The notes beneath the pieces are model-generated. The model had not been told where the DNA came from, did no database searches, and saw only the letters and a program-made list of their open reading frames with translations. Position numbers and translations under genes: made by a program. Below are positions 33,901 through 47,347 of a stretch of DNA of 64,000 bases, piece by piece. This stretch comes from Synaphobranchus kaupii (taxonomy: Eukaryota > Chordata > Actinopteri > Anguilliformes > Synaphobranchidae). The stretch spans positions 26,918,273 to 26,982,272 of the forward strand of contig CM056385.1 in the NCBI GenBank assembly GCA_029718625.1, read 5' to 3'. The first letter of the stretch is position 1. Every line of letters begins with the position of its first letter.

Positions 33901-36900
33901 AAGGGGTAAACGCCCGATCTCCCAGGAGAGAGAAACATTTTACAGGTGAGCCGACGGAGCACCGTCGTCCCATAACTTTACTATCAAACATGACTAACGC
34001 AAGCTTAATTGAAAACACACGCCCTAGCCTCTCAATAATGGGAAATGTAACGAGGCGAAAAGAACAGAGCTAACGTTCCATGGTTACTTTCATAAACGCG
34101 CAATCAAACACAAAGCATCGTCCAAGCTCCATATAAGGAGGGACACACCCGAAGAATGAACAGAACTACAGTTCCGAACAAAATCGTCCCACAGGTAAAA
34201 AGGGCGAACAGGACAGCTGTAACTAAAGACCAACGCAAACTTAATAGAAAATAACCGGCCTGCCTCTAAGAATAAATAAAACCCTAAAGTCAGTATGATA
34301 CAAACGCCCTATCACTTAATAAAGGGCAATAGATCTAGGCAAAACGACAAACAAAGGACAGACCAGAAAGCGGAGACTGAAATGAGCACACAAAACAGGA
34401 ATTCAACCTGAAAGCTCAAAGCACAAAGGCAAGTGCCGCAAAACTCCAATAAAAGCACAATGGAGCAAAACGGTCTCCTTAAAAACCTAGATCTAATCAT
34501 ACGATTAAAACTTTAAAAGGGCAAAATAAACCGCACACAAAACAGCACAAATAATACCAGAAAATACACCACAGAACAAACAATCAAACAATCACAATCA
34601 ACAATCAATATCGAAGCCCAGAACGAAAGGAACATGGGCTTAAATAGCTCACCGGCAACCATGCACAGCTGTGAAACGTTGGCGAGACTTCTTCGCGAAA
34701 AGAAGGACCGGAGCCAAAACTCCACCAACGGAGCAGCGCCCACGTGTGGCGACCGAGGAACACGACCGCAAGGGAAAAAGGTCATAAACCATGACAGATT
34801 AAAAGGTTTATATTCACCAAATATCTTAGTTACAACAACTTTAATCTCGCAAAGCAGTTTTGTGGTTAGAGGTGCAGTATTTATTCAGTTGGAAATACTG
34901 AAGTAAAAAAAAAAAAAGTTAAATTGAGTTGCGGTTTCATGCAATTTTATAAAACGTAACTAATGACAAAAATAACCACAGTTTGTGCTAATTATATGGT
35001 ATAAAGTTGAGAAGGAACTATTTATTTCCTTATAGAATCAATTGTTTTCAGAACTACCAACGAGACGTTTTTGCATAACTATGGACAAAATAGAACTAGT
35101 AACCAGAAATTTAATTAGCAACGAGATGTTTTCCGTTCAAATGGAACTATCAACGAGCAGTTTTGCATGACAATGGAAAACAACATGCCAAAATTAGGGA
35201 CCACAATGGTACTACTGCGCATCGCAGGCGTGCATCCACTTTCTTGCACTAAAATCTTTCGTTTTTATCGATGGAGCGAAGTCGCGTTGGATTGTATGCA
35301 TTTTCGGAGTTTTTCCATTGCATTGTGGGAGGTAGGGGTATATATATCGGATCCTGGAACTATCAGCAATCACGTTGTCACAGTCGGCTTGAAAATCGTC
35401 CAATTTTTGCAGAATTACGACCATTTTAGAGATAAGTACAACTTTGAACTTAGATTTTTTCCCGTAAATTATGGAAGAATGTTAATGAATTTGGTATCAG
35501 TCGGTAGAAAATTGTGTTTTCTACTAAAAAATTACGATGATTTTGTATGGTAGTTTAGCGCATCATCGCGCAGACGACCATCGACCGGTTGTTTAGGCTA
35601 ATAATGCATATATGCACTGGACAAATTGAGTGAGAAAAAACAGCAAAGTCAAAAAAATAGATGATAAATTGAAATCCAGTACAAAAGACGCGGAAGAAGT
35701 AATTGAAGTGCTGCAGAAGGTAGTTAATGACCCAGAGCAGTGGTTCTCAACCCTGGTCCTGGGGACCCCCTGTGTATGCTGGTTTTCGTTCCAACCACAA
35801 TTGCAATACTTGAATTTTAACAAGCTGTTAATTTTTCTTAATTAGGTGTTTTTAATGTTTAGAGGGATTATTTACATTCTTAAGCCACATTATGTTAGTA
35901 ATAGCTATGCATGCCATGAAGAATAAAAGTCCAATATTCACATTGTGCTGTATTGTAAACAATTAAAAGGAGGTAAATCAAAAATTAAATCAAATTAAAG
36001 ACTGAGGTGAATCAATTGGCTCATAATTGGTGAAATTGTGGACACATGGCCACTAAAACTAACCGTTTGGTAAATAATGAAGAATTCAAAGACAAAGCAA
36101 ATGATAACGAGCCAAACCTGCATTGTGTTAACAAGTTTAAGGAAAAAATTATGAAGGAACTTAAACTTGTGTTCAATTACCTAATTAGGAGCCTATTCAC
36201 CTGAGTTCTTACCTCTTCTTTGTAATTGTTTGCAATATAACACAATAAGCATAACGAACATGGGATTCTTTTCTTCAAAGCATGTATAGCTATTGCTAAC
36301 ATAACGTGGCTTAAGAGAGTAAAGAGTTTAAAGTGTTCTCTCTATACAATAAAAATACCTAATTAAGAAAAAATAACAGCTTGTTAAAATTCTGGTATTG
36401 CAATTGTGGTTGGAACGAAAACCAGCATACACAGGGGGTCCCCAGGACCAGGGTTGAGAACCACTGACCTAGAGGACAAATGCGAACAAGCAGAGCGAAT
36501 CAAGGAACATCTGTACTGACGTCTGTATTGTCTGCTTATGAGCATTATGTTTTCACTAGAAATAAATGTCTATCCCATTTTATATCAGAAATATTCATGT
36601 GTGAAGTTGTTTACTTCTTTGTTTACATGATTCTCACCACACAAACATGTTCTTTTGTCTTAAACTTTTACCAAACTTTCCATTCAAAAATGTCATTGAA
36701 AATGACCAGTGCATAAACATTTTTAAAAATCATAAAAAATCAACCTCTTGGCCAATTTTGATGAATTTTGCATCAATCAACTGGGAATTACAAGACAAAA
36801 TCATTCTGATACATTTCACAGAAATTAGTGCAATATTTAAATACCCCATTTCTGTCCCTACCAAAATGGCCTCGGAAGGATATTTCAATTTCAGCTGATT

Positions 36901-39900
36901 AAGTCGATAAAAATCAATAAATATAAATGTAACTATACTGTAGCCTATATAATCATTGTTGGCTACGCCTCGGGCAATTTACTACCATGACGTCAGGCAT
37001 TCAGACTGCCCAGCAAACAAATGATGTAATGTTCTCTTTAGGTCAAAGTCTGACGTTATATTGAAAACGTCCTGACAACGTGTTCTGGACGTTCACATGT
37101 TATAAACAGGTTTCCTGAAGGTCGTATCAGGACCATCACGCAACTTTGAAAAACATTCTCCCTTTGTCCTGCTTTGGTTATGGTTTAAACAAGACTTTGG
37201 GATAACATTGGAAAACATTTTATTTGGCCCTTTGGTCATGGAATAATGTAGGACACCTTCACACTGCCCAAAGGTAGTGGTTCCCAAACTCGGTCCTGGA
37301 GGACCCCTGTGTATCCTGGTTTTCGTTCCAACCACAATTTGAATAAGATATAAATTTTTCTTCATTAGTGTAGTGGGATTATTTACTAAAATACTGGGAT
37401 GGCAATTGTGCTTGGAAAGAAAACCAACATACACAGGGTTCCCCCAGGACCGAGTTTTGGAACCACAGCCCAAAGGCAAACCTTTGTAGGGCTGAGTAGC
37501 ACTCGACAGCACATAGTACCCTTCTACATGTATACCACTATATCTGTACACCTCTACATTTGTATGTACTATATATTAATATATCTGTACTGCCCTACAA
37601 AACTCCAGTACATGCCTTTATTATTGCTATTTGCCTTTGTAGGGCAGCACAGAACATAGAACAACTGGGTATAAAACGATATCAAAAGACTCTAGATATC
37701 TTATTTTCAGGTACTCTTACAAGCAATACTATAACCTCTCTGCATTTGAATGGATCTCTATGGGAATTGGGGGGTGGGACTAAGCTGTAAATTACACAGG
37801 AATAGTATGGAACCCATGGTTGGCTAAATGGCTGTAAATCATCAAGCATCTGAGGTATCAAACGAGCCTCAAACCATCACTCTGCTGCCAGATATGCAGT
37901 AGATATGGATGGATCACATTAAGCACCATACATAATTACATATGGAGAAAAGAAAATAGAATAGAAAATAGATAGAGATTTCACAGTAAGCCAGAATAAC
38001 CACATCTTCAGATTGATTAAAATGTTGCATCTGCATGATTTTCCCATATATACTATACAAAAAGCTAAATGTGATCCTAATCACAATGATCTAATCATGA
38101 GGATGATTTCAAATGAGAAATGTAAATATTACTATATAAATATATTATCCAACATTTCTGTTGTGGGGTTTTCTTTTCATGTTAATGAACATTCAGTGTT
38201 ATCTGCCATTTATCTTTTAAATTGTATTTCTTTTTTATTTACTTGGATGTATTTACATCCACATTTCCATTTTTCTTTTTTGAGTATCTCCATATTGCAT
38301 GTGTAGTGAATAAAATGGTGGCACAGTAACTTTGCCAAAGTTTGGCCACTTTGCATTATGGTGAGGGTCTTTGCAGCAACAAGTTGTCAATATGCATGTC
38401 TATGGTCTTTATGGGTGTAGCCATCAAGATATATAAGAAGAACTGGAGACAGCTTCCGCTTACCAGTTCCAAGGATTCCTATGAGAGCTGCTCATTGGTG
38501 CATGAAGCCAATTCATGGAGACGCCATGTTAGACTATGGGGCTTTTTGGAACCAGAGCATGCACACTGGGTACCTTAACATGCGGACCCAATTGGAATGA
38601 AGAAAAATCTTATAACTTCTTCTGTGGGGCTCAGAAACAAAACCGGTCCCTGGAAAATAATTAGTTTGGTGTGAAAATTTTTTTAATTTAAAATAACTGT
38701 CAAAAATAGTATAATTTGGCCAGGGTAATTTCGTAGTTTTTAATGGACTTCAATGGGGAAATTTGCTTTTTGGCACCAGAGGCTGCAATGCCTTCGGTGA
38801 CCACTGGAGTTTGTGAGCTTCAAGGAGAATTTCCTGATCCCCTGTTCCAAAGAGGGTAGGCGGAGCAAGAGGTCCAGCTTCGGAGCTGTAACATCTGCAG
38901 ATGTGGGCCACTTTAAGCATACGTTATGTAACTTTAGTTGCTAAGCTAACAGAAAACACTACTGCGCATGCCTGATCACTTCCCCTTGTGCGGACAAAAA
39001 ATACAATGGGGAAAGGCGCCAGTTGCGTATTTTGTCTTATCTACAATCTGCCTGTAATTATTTATTATTCTTACAATCATTTAGTTGCAAGGCTCAACAT
39101 CCAAAAACTGGAGATAGCCTTGTGTAATGGTAGTTTGCGACTGCTAGCTAGCAAACACAGTAAATAAATGAAATGATCTGGAACATGGCCAGATTTAGCA
39201 ACCTAATGTTATAACCCGAACATAAGCATGGCATGCTGAATTTCATACTATGTGCTTCGTCCAATAGAGTCTGCACACACTGGGAGTAAGTTTAGTGTTA
39301 GCTGAGAAAGTATGAAGCGTTTCTAATTGCAAAATGTTTCAAACAAATCCTTCTTTATCATTATCCACGGTGGCTCCCTACTGGTAGTCGTCATTGTCGC
39401 ATTACGTCCGCTGGTTCCCTTCCTGTCCACCTCCCTTCCGTTCTCCTTGTTTTCCCCATTCCTCTCGTTCTATGTCATGTCTTTCTGTTTACCTCGTTTG
39501 TCTCTTCATGTTGTGCAGGCTGGACGTGATTTCCCTACTCATTTCCTCATTGTTTCCCTTATTATCCCTCAACCAATCACTCGCATTTCCCATTCGCATT
39601 CAGCACGCACTTCAATTATCTCATTACACGCACCTACATTCTTCACGCCCGCAATCATTACTGATCGTCCACTTCACCTGCTTCTTCCCTATTCATATCG
39701 CCTTCTTTGTCTTCTTCGTTGCCAGTTTGTTCGGTTTGTCTTTGTCATGATCTTCCCCCTGCTACAACTCATCTCAATTCTGCCCCGGTTAATTCGCCAA
39801 CCCTGTATCTTGACCATCACCAGCTCCCTGTCTGTTTATTTTCTCATTCCCTGTAAATAAATATACTCCTGTCGGCGTTTTGCCTGAGTCTGTCTCCGAG

Positions 39901-42900
39901 TCCAGCGTTTGGGTCCATTCCAGTTTTGGAAATCATTACAGGTACAGCCTCTTCTTGTAATGGGGCGTGACGTGTGAGGTGGGAGGAGCCAAATGCAGCA
40001 AGAGGATTCTTTAAGCCCTAAGGCAGGAAACCCCGCAGTTAAGGGAGGAGACAATACAACGAACACGCCTACAGACGCTACCAACCGGCTCACTGTCACA
40101 CGCCAATAAGTAGAAGCGCAAGGACAGGTCTCTGAATAGCCAGAAATAATACGCGCCCTGTCTCGGAGACACATAAGAAAGGGCGAGTAGCGTAAAGGCA
40201 CAAATAAAAACACAGTCAACAAACACTGCAAAATGATACAATTGTATATGAGGAGGCGAAAGAAACAGATCTAACGTTCCAGGGCTACTCTCAGACTCGC
40301 AGTCACACACAAACATGTCCACAACATCGCCCAATCTTCCCTATAGGAAGACATGTACCGAAGGACGAAACGGAACTACAGTTCCGAACAAAATCGTCAA
40401 AAGCTCCATGTACGGAGACAGGTACCGAATAGAGCAAACAGAACAGCTGTACCGGACATTTACCGGCTAAAAAGACTAACGCGAGATTAGTAGAAAATAA
40501 ACGCACTGCCTCACCATAAATAGGAATGTAACGAGGCGAACAGGAACAGAGATTTAACGTTCCAAGGCTACTTTCAAAGACTCGTTTGTCAAACGCAAAA
40601 CATATCCACAACATCGCCCAATCTTCCCTATAGGAAGACATGTACCGAAAGACGAAACAGAACTACAGTTCCGAACAAAATCGTCAAACTCCATGTACGG
40701 AGACAGGTACCAAAAGGAACGAACAGGACAGGCTGCACCGGACAGTTACCGGCTAAAAGACCAAAATGAGTTAGTATAAAATAAACGCCCTGCCTCTTGG
40801 TAAAGAGGAATGTAAGGAGGAGGCGAAGGAACAGATATAACGTTCCGTGGCTACTTCCATAAGCTCGCAGTCATATGCAGAATATAACGAGGTAAACGCC
40901 CAATCTCTCAGGAGGGAGAAACATTTTACAGGCGAGCCGACGGAGCACCGTCGTCCCATAACTTTACTAGCAGAAAGACTAATGCAAGCTTAACTAGGAA
41001 ACACATGCCCTAGCCTCTCAGTAAGGGGAAATGTAACGAGGCGAAGGAACCGATAATTAATGTTCCAAGGCTAAATTGAGACTCACAGTCACACGCAAAC
41101 ATGTCCACAACATCGCCCGGTCTCCCTATGGGAAGACATGTACCGAAGGGCGAAAAGAACTACAGTTCCGAACAGAATCGCCCAAATCTCCATACACGGA
41201 GAAAAGCACAAAAAGACGAAAGGACAGCTGCACCGGAATTATCGGCTAATAGACTAGCGCAAGCTCAAACACTAATACAAGCCCTGCCTCTCAGTATGAA
41301 CAAATGAAACGTACCAAAGCTACTAACTGGCTCCCTGTAACACGGAAATGAGTAGAAGCTAAAACGCCAGGTCTCTCAGTAAGAAAACCAATCACAGGCG
41401 AAAATGGAACAAAGAACTGCTACTCTATACTTCTACGAGCTAAGTAACTAAGTAGAAGCGAAACGCCCGATCTCCCTGTGGGAAGACATGTACCGAAGGG
41501 CGAACAGAACTACAGTTCCGAACAGAATCGCCCAAATCTCCATACACGGAGAAAAGCACACAAAGACGAAATAGAGCAGAGATCCGCGGTCCCATACTTC
41601 TACGAAATAAGTAACTAAAGAGCCAGCAAGAAATAAGCTCTGCCTCAGCAATGAGACGCAAAAATAGGTGAGTAGCCCAAATGGTACGAATCACTCACAG
41701 CCAACAATACACCACAGTACAAAACAATAAACAAACAACAATCAATCTCGAAGCCCCGAACGAAGGAAACTGGAGGCTTAAATAGCTCTCAGTGACCACG
41801 CACAGGTGGGGACGCTAACAGAAGCTCCGCAATCTCAGCAGGGCGGAGCAAGCATCTACCAAAAGGGCAGCGCCCTCGCGTGGCCACTAAGGAAAACGGC
41901 CGCATAGGGAAACAGGGTTAAAAACCATGACACTTCTTTAATTCAAGCTTTAAACCATGGATATGCAGGATAAGTTTTACTGGGAGAGGTGGGGTAATAT
42001 AATTATTACCGGAAGATCTCCATTATTTCAGTCCTGTCCGAATCTGCCATGTCTAACTTTTATGGACTGCGCACTCCCGAGCCAGTAAAGATGACCTTGT
42101 CATGGTTTTTGACCCTTTTTCCCCTTGCAGTCCTTTTCCTCGGTCGCTACGCGTGGGCGCTGCTATTTTGGTGGAGTTTTGACTCCGTTGCGTCCCTTAT
42201 CATCAGCGTTCACACACGTGCGTGGTCCTGAGAGCTATATAAGCCTCCAGTTTCCTTCGTTTGGTGCTTCGATATTGTTTGCGTTATTTGCACTGTGTGG
42301 TGTGTGGTGTTATTTTGCCTTCTGTTTGCCTTAGCCGGTATGGTTAGGTCTAGGCTCGGTAGGAGACCTATTTGCCCTTATGTGTTTTATTGGAGTAATG
42401 CGGGACTTGCCTTGGGGTGTGTAGTTATTAGGACTTGTCGTCCGTGGCTCTTTTCTGTCTCCGCTTCCTGGTCTTTCCTGGTTTCCGTTGCCTAGACCTG
42501 TTGCCTTTTCTGTCTCCCCCTCCTCTCTCTGTCTGCTTTCCTTGAAAGCGAGAGGAGTCTTTGTTTGTTCGTGGGTATATTTACATAATCATTCCTTACT
42601 AAGAGACAGGGCATTTTATCATACTGTGAGGCAGGGCTGTTTATTATTCTGAGGGGCAGGGCGTATATTTTGTACTAGACTTGCGTTAGTCATAGAGCTG
42701 GTAAATGTCCGGAACAGCTGTTCGGTTTCGTCCTTCGGTACCTGTCTCCGTATATGGAGTCTGGGCGATTTTGTTCGGAACTGTAGTTCTGTTCGTCCTT
42801 TGGTACCCTTCTCTTCATAGGGAGTTTGGGCATTTTGTTGACATTTATGCGTGTGGCTGCGAGTTTATGAAAGTAGGCTTGGAACGTTAGATCTCTGTTC

Positions 42901-45900
42901 CTTTTCGCTTTCTCGTTACCTTCTCCTTTATTGAGGGGCAGGGCGTGTATTTTCTACTAAGCTTGCGTTAGTCGCTGAGCTAGAATATGTCCAGAACAGT
43001 TGTTCTGTTCGTCCTTCGGTACCTGTCTCCGTGCATGGAGTCTGGGCGATTTTGTTCGGAACTGTAGTTCTGTTTGTCCTTCGGTACCCTTCTCCTCATA
43101 GGGAGTTTGGCCGTTTTGTTGACATACCTATGTGCGTGTGACTGCGAGTTTATGAAAGTAGCCATGAAACGTTAGATCTCTGTTCCTTTCGCCTTCTCGT
43201 TTACCTTTTTTGAGAGGCAGGTCGTTTATTTTCTACTCGGCTGGCGTTAGTCATTTAGCTGGTAAATGTCCGGAACTGCTGTTCTGTTTGTCCTTCGGTA
43301 CATGTCTTCCTATAGGGAGACTGGGCAATTTTGTTGACGTGTGCGTGTGACTGCGAGTCTATTAAAGTAGCCTTGGAACGTTAGATCTCTGTTCCTTTTG
43401 CCTTCTCGTTACCATTTCACATTAGTATCTCGTTTCTTCACTGTTTTGTATACGTTTCGAGTATTCAGTGTTTTTTTTTAGCTTGTGTTTTCCGAGCTCG
43501 AGATGTGTTGCTCTGTTGTGACATTCGCCCGGTTATACGCATTGTTTTTGGTTACGCCCCTTTTTTCCTAGTTTCCGTATTTCCCTCCAGTGAGTAGGAA
43601 CTAGGTAATTTGCGTTAACCCTTTATATTTCCCTTATACGGGGTCCCTCCGTCTCAGTGGCCTTAGTGCTTAAAGAATCCCCTTGGTCCCTCCAACCGCA
43701 CACGTCACGCCCCCCCTACATACCTACTGTTACGTGCCCTGTAAAAATAACCACAGGTTAAAGCAATCCCGTGCCAATTGACATGTTGGTAATTATTCTG
43801 TTATTTCCTGTGAGAAATTAGTTTTCCTTAGTCTTTTCTCCTGGTTTTTCATGTATGAGCCATTCGAAGATGCCTTTGGTTGTGCTCTCTTCAGTCCAAG
43901 TGCAAGCCACAACTATTGGCCGACTTCTACATTAAGTGTAACGTTACATTAAATAAGAAGAGGGAGAGGAAATCCAAAAAAAAACAAAAACAGATTCAGA
44001 TGTAGGCAACAGTGGGGCAATGCTTGTGACAGCTTTAGGTAAGCTATTGTAGCCTACTTATAGCCTTACATACATGTTATATACAGTGTACTACAGTGTT
44101 TCTCAAGCTAATGTTAATAAAGAGGTGTAATGCAGGACTCCTCACGCTTTTTGTGGACACTTTTCCATGCCAACATTGTGTCCATGTAGTTTTTATGTTT
44201 GGGGCGCTTGCATCTTTTTCAATTGCTCCCTGTCAGCGATTTTCTGCCAGAAGCAATATGTTTGCAGTGAAGACAGGATGTGTAACGTATGACACATGGG
44301 GAACATTTTCGGTGTGGCGACAAAATGGAGTAGACACTCCCATCCCTGGATTTCTAGACGCTGATTACGGAGATACTTTATCCCATCCGAATCGGTCATT
44401 AACATTACAGACGTCCTGTGATAACAATTACTTTTCAGACATTGTCCTGAAAACTTCCCGTCCGAATAGGGCTTAAGAATATGAATTAGGCTCTTTGAGA
44501 GAAGGTTTGAACCAATCTGCCCAGTGATGAGTACATGTTTGAAATACAGTAGACCAACATACCTAATAACTGTATAGCAGTCAGATATAAAACACGGAGT
44601 ACTGTAAATCCCTGATGGTGTAGAGAGCTAAAGTTTGGCTTGGTGGTGCTTATTTGAATTTCCTGTCTTTTGCGGCTTTTGACAAAGCCAAACTCCACAC
44701 TTAAAACATAGTTTTTTGTTATTAATATTTACAGGCTCCAATGACCCACAGTGTTAGTCAGCTGATAAAGGAAAGGAAGTAGACTTGTTTCAGTGTGGGT
44801 GTGGTATGGAAGTCAACTTTAACGTGTGCAAGAGGGACCGACATGATTCTGTGCCCACAGTTATGGAGTGGATCCCCACCAAAAACCGCACACTTGTGAG
44901 CACCTTCTACTCCTCCTTACTCAGCTTCGGACAGATGATCCTGGGGGGTGTGGCCTATAGCCTCCGAGACTGGCGCAAGCTACAGGTGGCTGCCTGCGTC
45001 CCCTACTTCTTGTTCTTCCTGTACAGCTGGTGAGGATGTGATATGCAAGCTCCACTTACACCCTGCCTTTGTTCAAATTATTTAAATGGTTTACACCTTC
45101 CCTTACTTGCTATCCTTGCTTCCTTCTGAACACATCACAAGGAAACAAGGATGGAGAGGAGGAGAGGAAATGAGATCAGAGGAAATAAGAAAGGTCTTGT
45201 AAGAATTTTGCAAAGAATCATGGTTTACTACAGTCCCATTTTCAGGCGACATAGGGTGTCCTGGATCACAGACTCCTTGTCCACAAGATTGAATCTGGGG
45301 GGGATATGCAGAACTACTAAAGATTTATGTTGCAAAATGTAGGCAGTGTATCCTGTTGTCCCTTAATGTCAAATCTATACAAATGGCTAAATTGTGCACT
45401 GCTGTAAATCATAAAATAGTCATATATTTAACTACGAATCAAATGTTTTGGCTCATAAAACTCACTTTTGCATCATTTTCAAGTGGGAACTACTATATTT
45501 TAATCAGTATCGGGGACGGATATCCGTGGGTCCAAAAACCTATCCAAAGCCTGTCATAAAATGAATAAAATATTTTTTGTCCATTATAAAGCATACACAC
45601 ATTTATTCTCATTCCAAGGAAAATTTTACATTCATCTAGCACATATGCACCATAAATTTGAATGTGCATTTTCCATGCCCGAAGTGACAAGTATAGCCCA
45701 TGGAGATACTAATACGTCATAGTGTATATTATGTACGATAAGATTACAATAAAATAATATTCCACCATCAGGAAAATGCTGGCAAATGTTCTAGCTTCAG
45801 GGCAAATCAAACCTAAAACATGACTGAGCCACCTATGAACGCTTACACTACAGTATGTGAAATGCATTCAAAATGCAAAAATAACAATATAATATCAAAC

Positions 45901-47254
45901 ATATGAGCAACACTGTGGCAGAGTAGAAAAACTAACATACATATTTGAAATATCACAAGCAGTAATACTTATATTATCGAGCAGGAAAATGTCCCTCATG
46001 CATATCCCTCAGGCATATTCTCAGACAGAATCAGTGCATAGTAGTTATCTTGGTAACTACTATGGTATTTATTCTGACCCACTCCCAAAATCCATGTAAG
46101 CAGGCGAGGACTTTCTCTATTCATGCTGACGAGTTAGAAAAAACTTGCGAAAATGACAGGAAACAACTATTACACCTCGGTGAGTGAATGTACATTCTAA
46201 GTTCAACGATTAAATAGATTTGCGGAGTTTGTGGACTCTCTTCGGTTAGTAACAAACTCCAAGTATGAAATTAGTGTTTTGATTCCCGGTGATCTCACTA
46301 CGATTGGCTGCTTGGCCGGCAGAAGAATAGATTTGTTTAGTTTACATTACCTCAGGAAAGCAAATAACTAACCAAAGTTTTATTGAGGTGCCTACTCTTT
46401 ACACTGTACAGTGGAAAAATGACACATTGGCCCTCATGGTCATGCCATCTCATCACCCCGTATACATCCTGGGGAAAACACTGTATGTACATGTATTCCT
46501 TTATGTAAATAATGTAGAAAGTACAACAAAAGAATAACTTAATAGATTATTAAGGTTAATAGCTTTCTTAGGCTTCTTTGTTATTATCTTTCTGACTCTA
46601 CCAGCTATTTGTTAATGTTATATAAATGGCTCTGTGATCTGTACCTATGTTCTCCCAATTTGGAATTCCCAGTAGTATTTGTAGGTCCGTCGCTGGAACT
46701 TCCTCGGTCAGTTTGGGACAGTGCAGACAAGTCCTACATGCCTTTCCATGTCTCTGCCTTGGTCTCCAGGTGGTTCTCGGAGTCTGCCCGTTGGCTGGTT
46801 CTTAACCGCAGGTCAGAGGAAGCACTCAGACATATTCACCGTGTGGCCCGGATCAACGGCAAACCAGAGGTGGTTGAGAAGATCACCCTGGAGGTGAGAG
46901 AGAGGATGAGAGCGAGGGAGGGAAGGATGGATTTGGGAATATGTGCAAACCGGACTGGGAATAGATGTGTTTAGTCAAAGGCTTATGTAGGACTTGGAGG
47001 GACAGATATACAGTACATCAGATGCATAGATTCGTCTACTTGTTTGTGATAAACAGTCGGCTAATGTTTTATTACTGTGCATTTGTGTGTGTGTGTCCAT
47101 TCAGGTCCTGGAATCTAGCATGCATAAAGAGATTCAGTCCAGTAAGTCGATCTACACCATGTATGACTTATTGCGCACCCCATTGATGAGGAAGATCTCC
47201 ATTAGTCTCATGGTCCTTTGGTGAGGCCTCTTGTCTCTGTCTCTCTCTTTCTCT

Positions 47255-47347
<93 letters not shown>

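Noticed and set aside
33265..33962. Several membrane-protein-like minus-strand ORFs
   Set aside because: They come from the tandem units of the LTR-like family, recur with the unit period and have no splice context or known homology.
39327..39860. 177-codon + strand ORF, hydrophobic
   Set aside because: It lies in the pyrimidine-rich probable LTR; an overlapping ORF in another frame is similar. No family resemblance.
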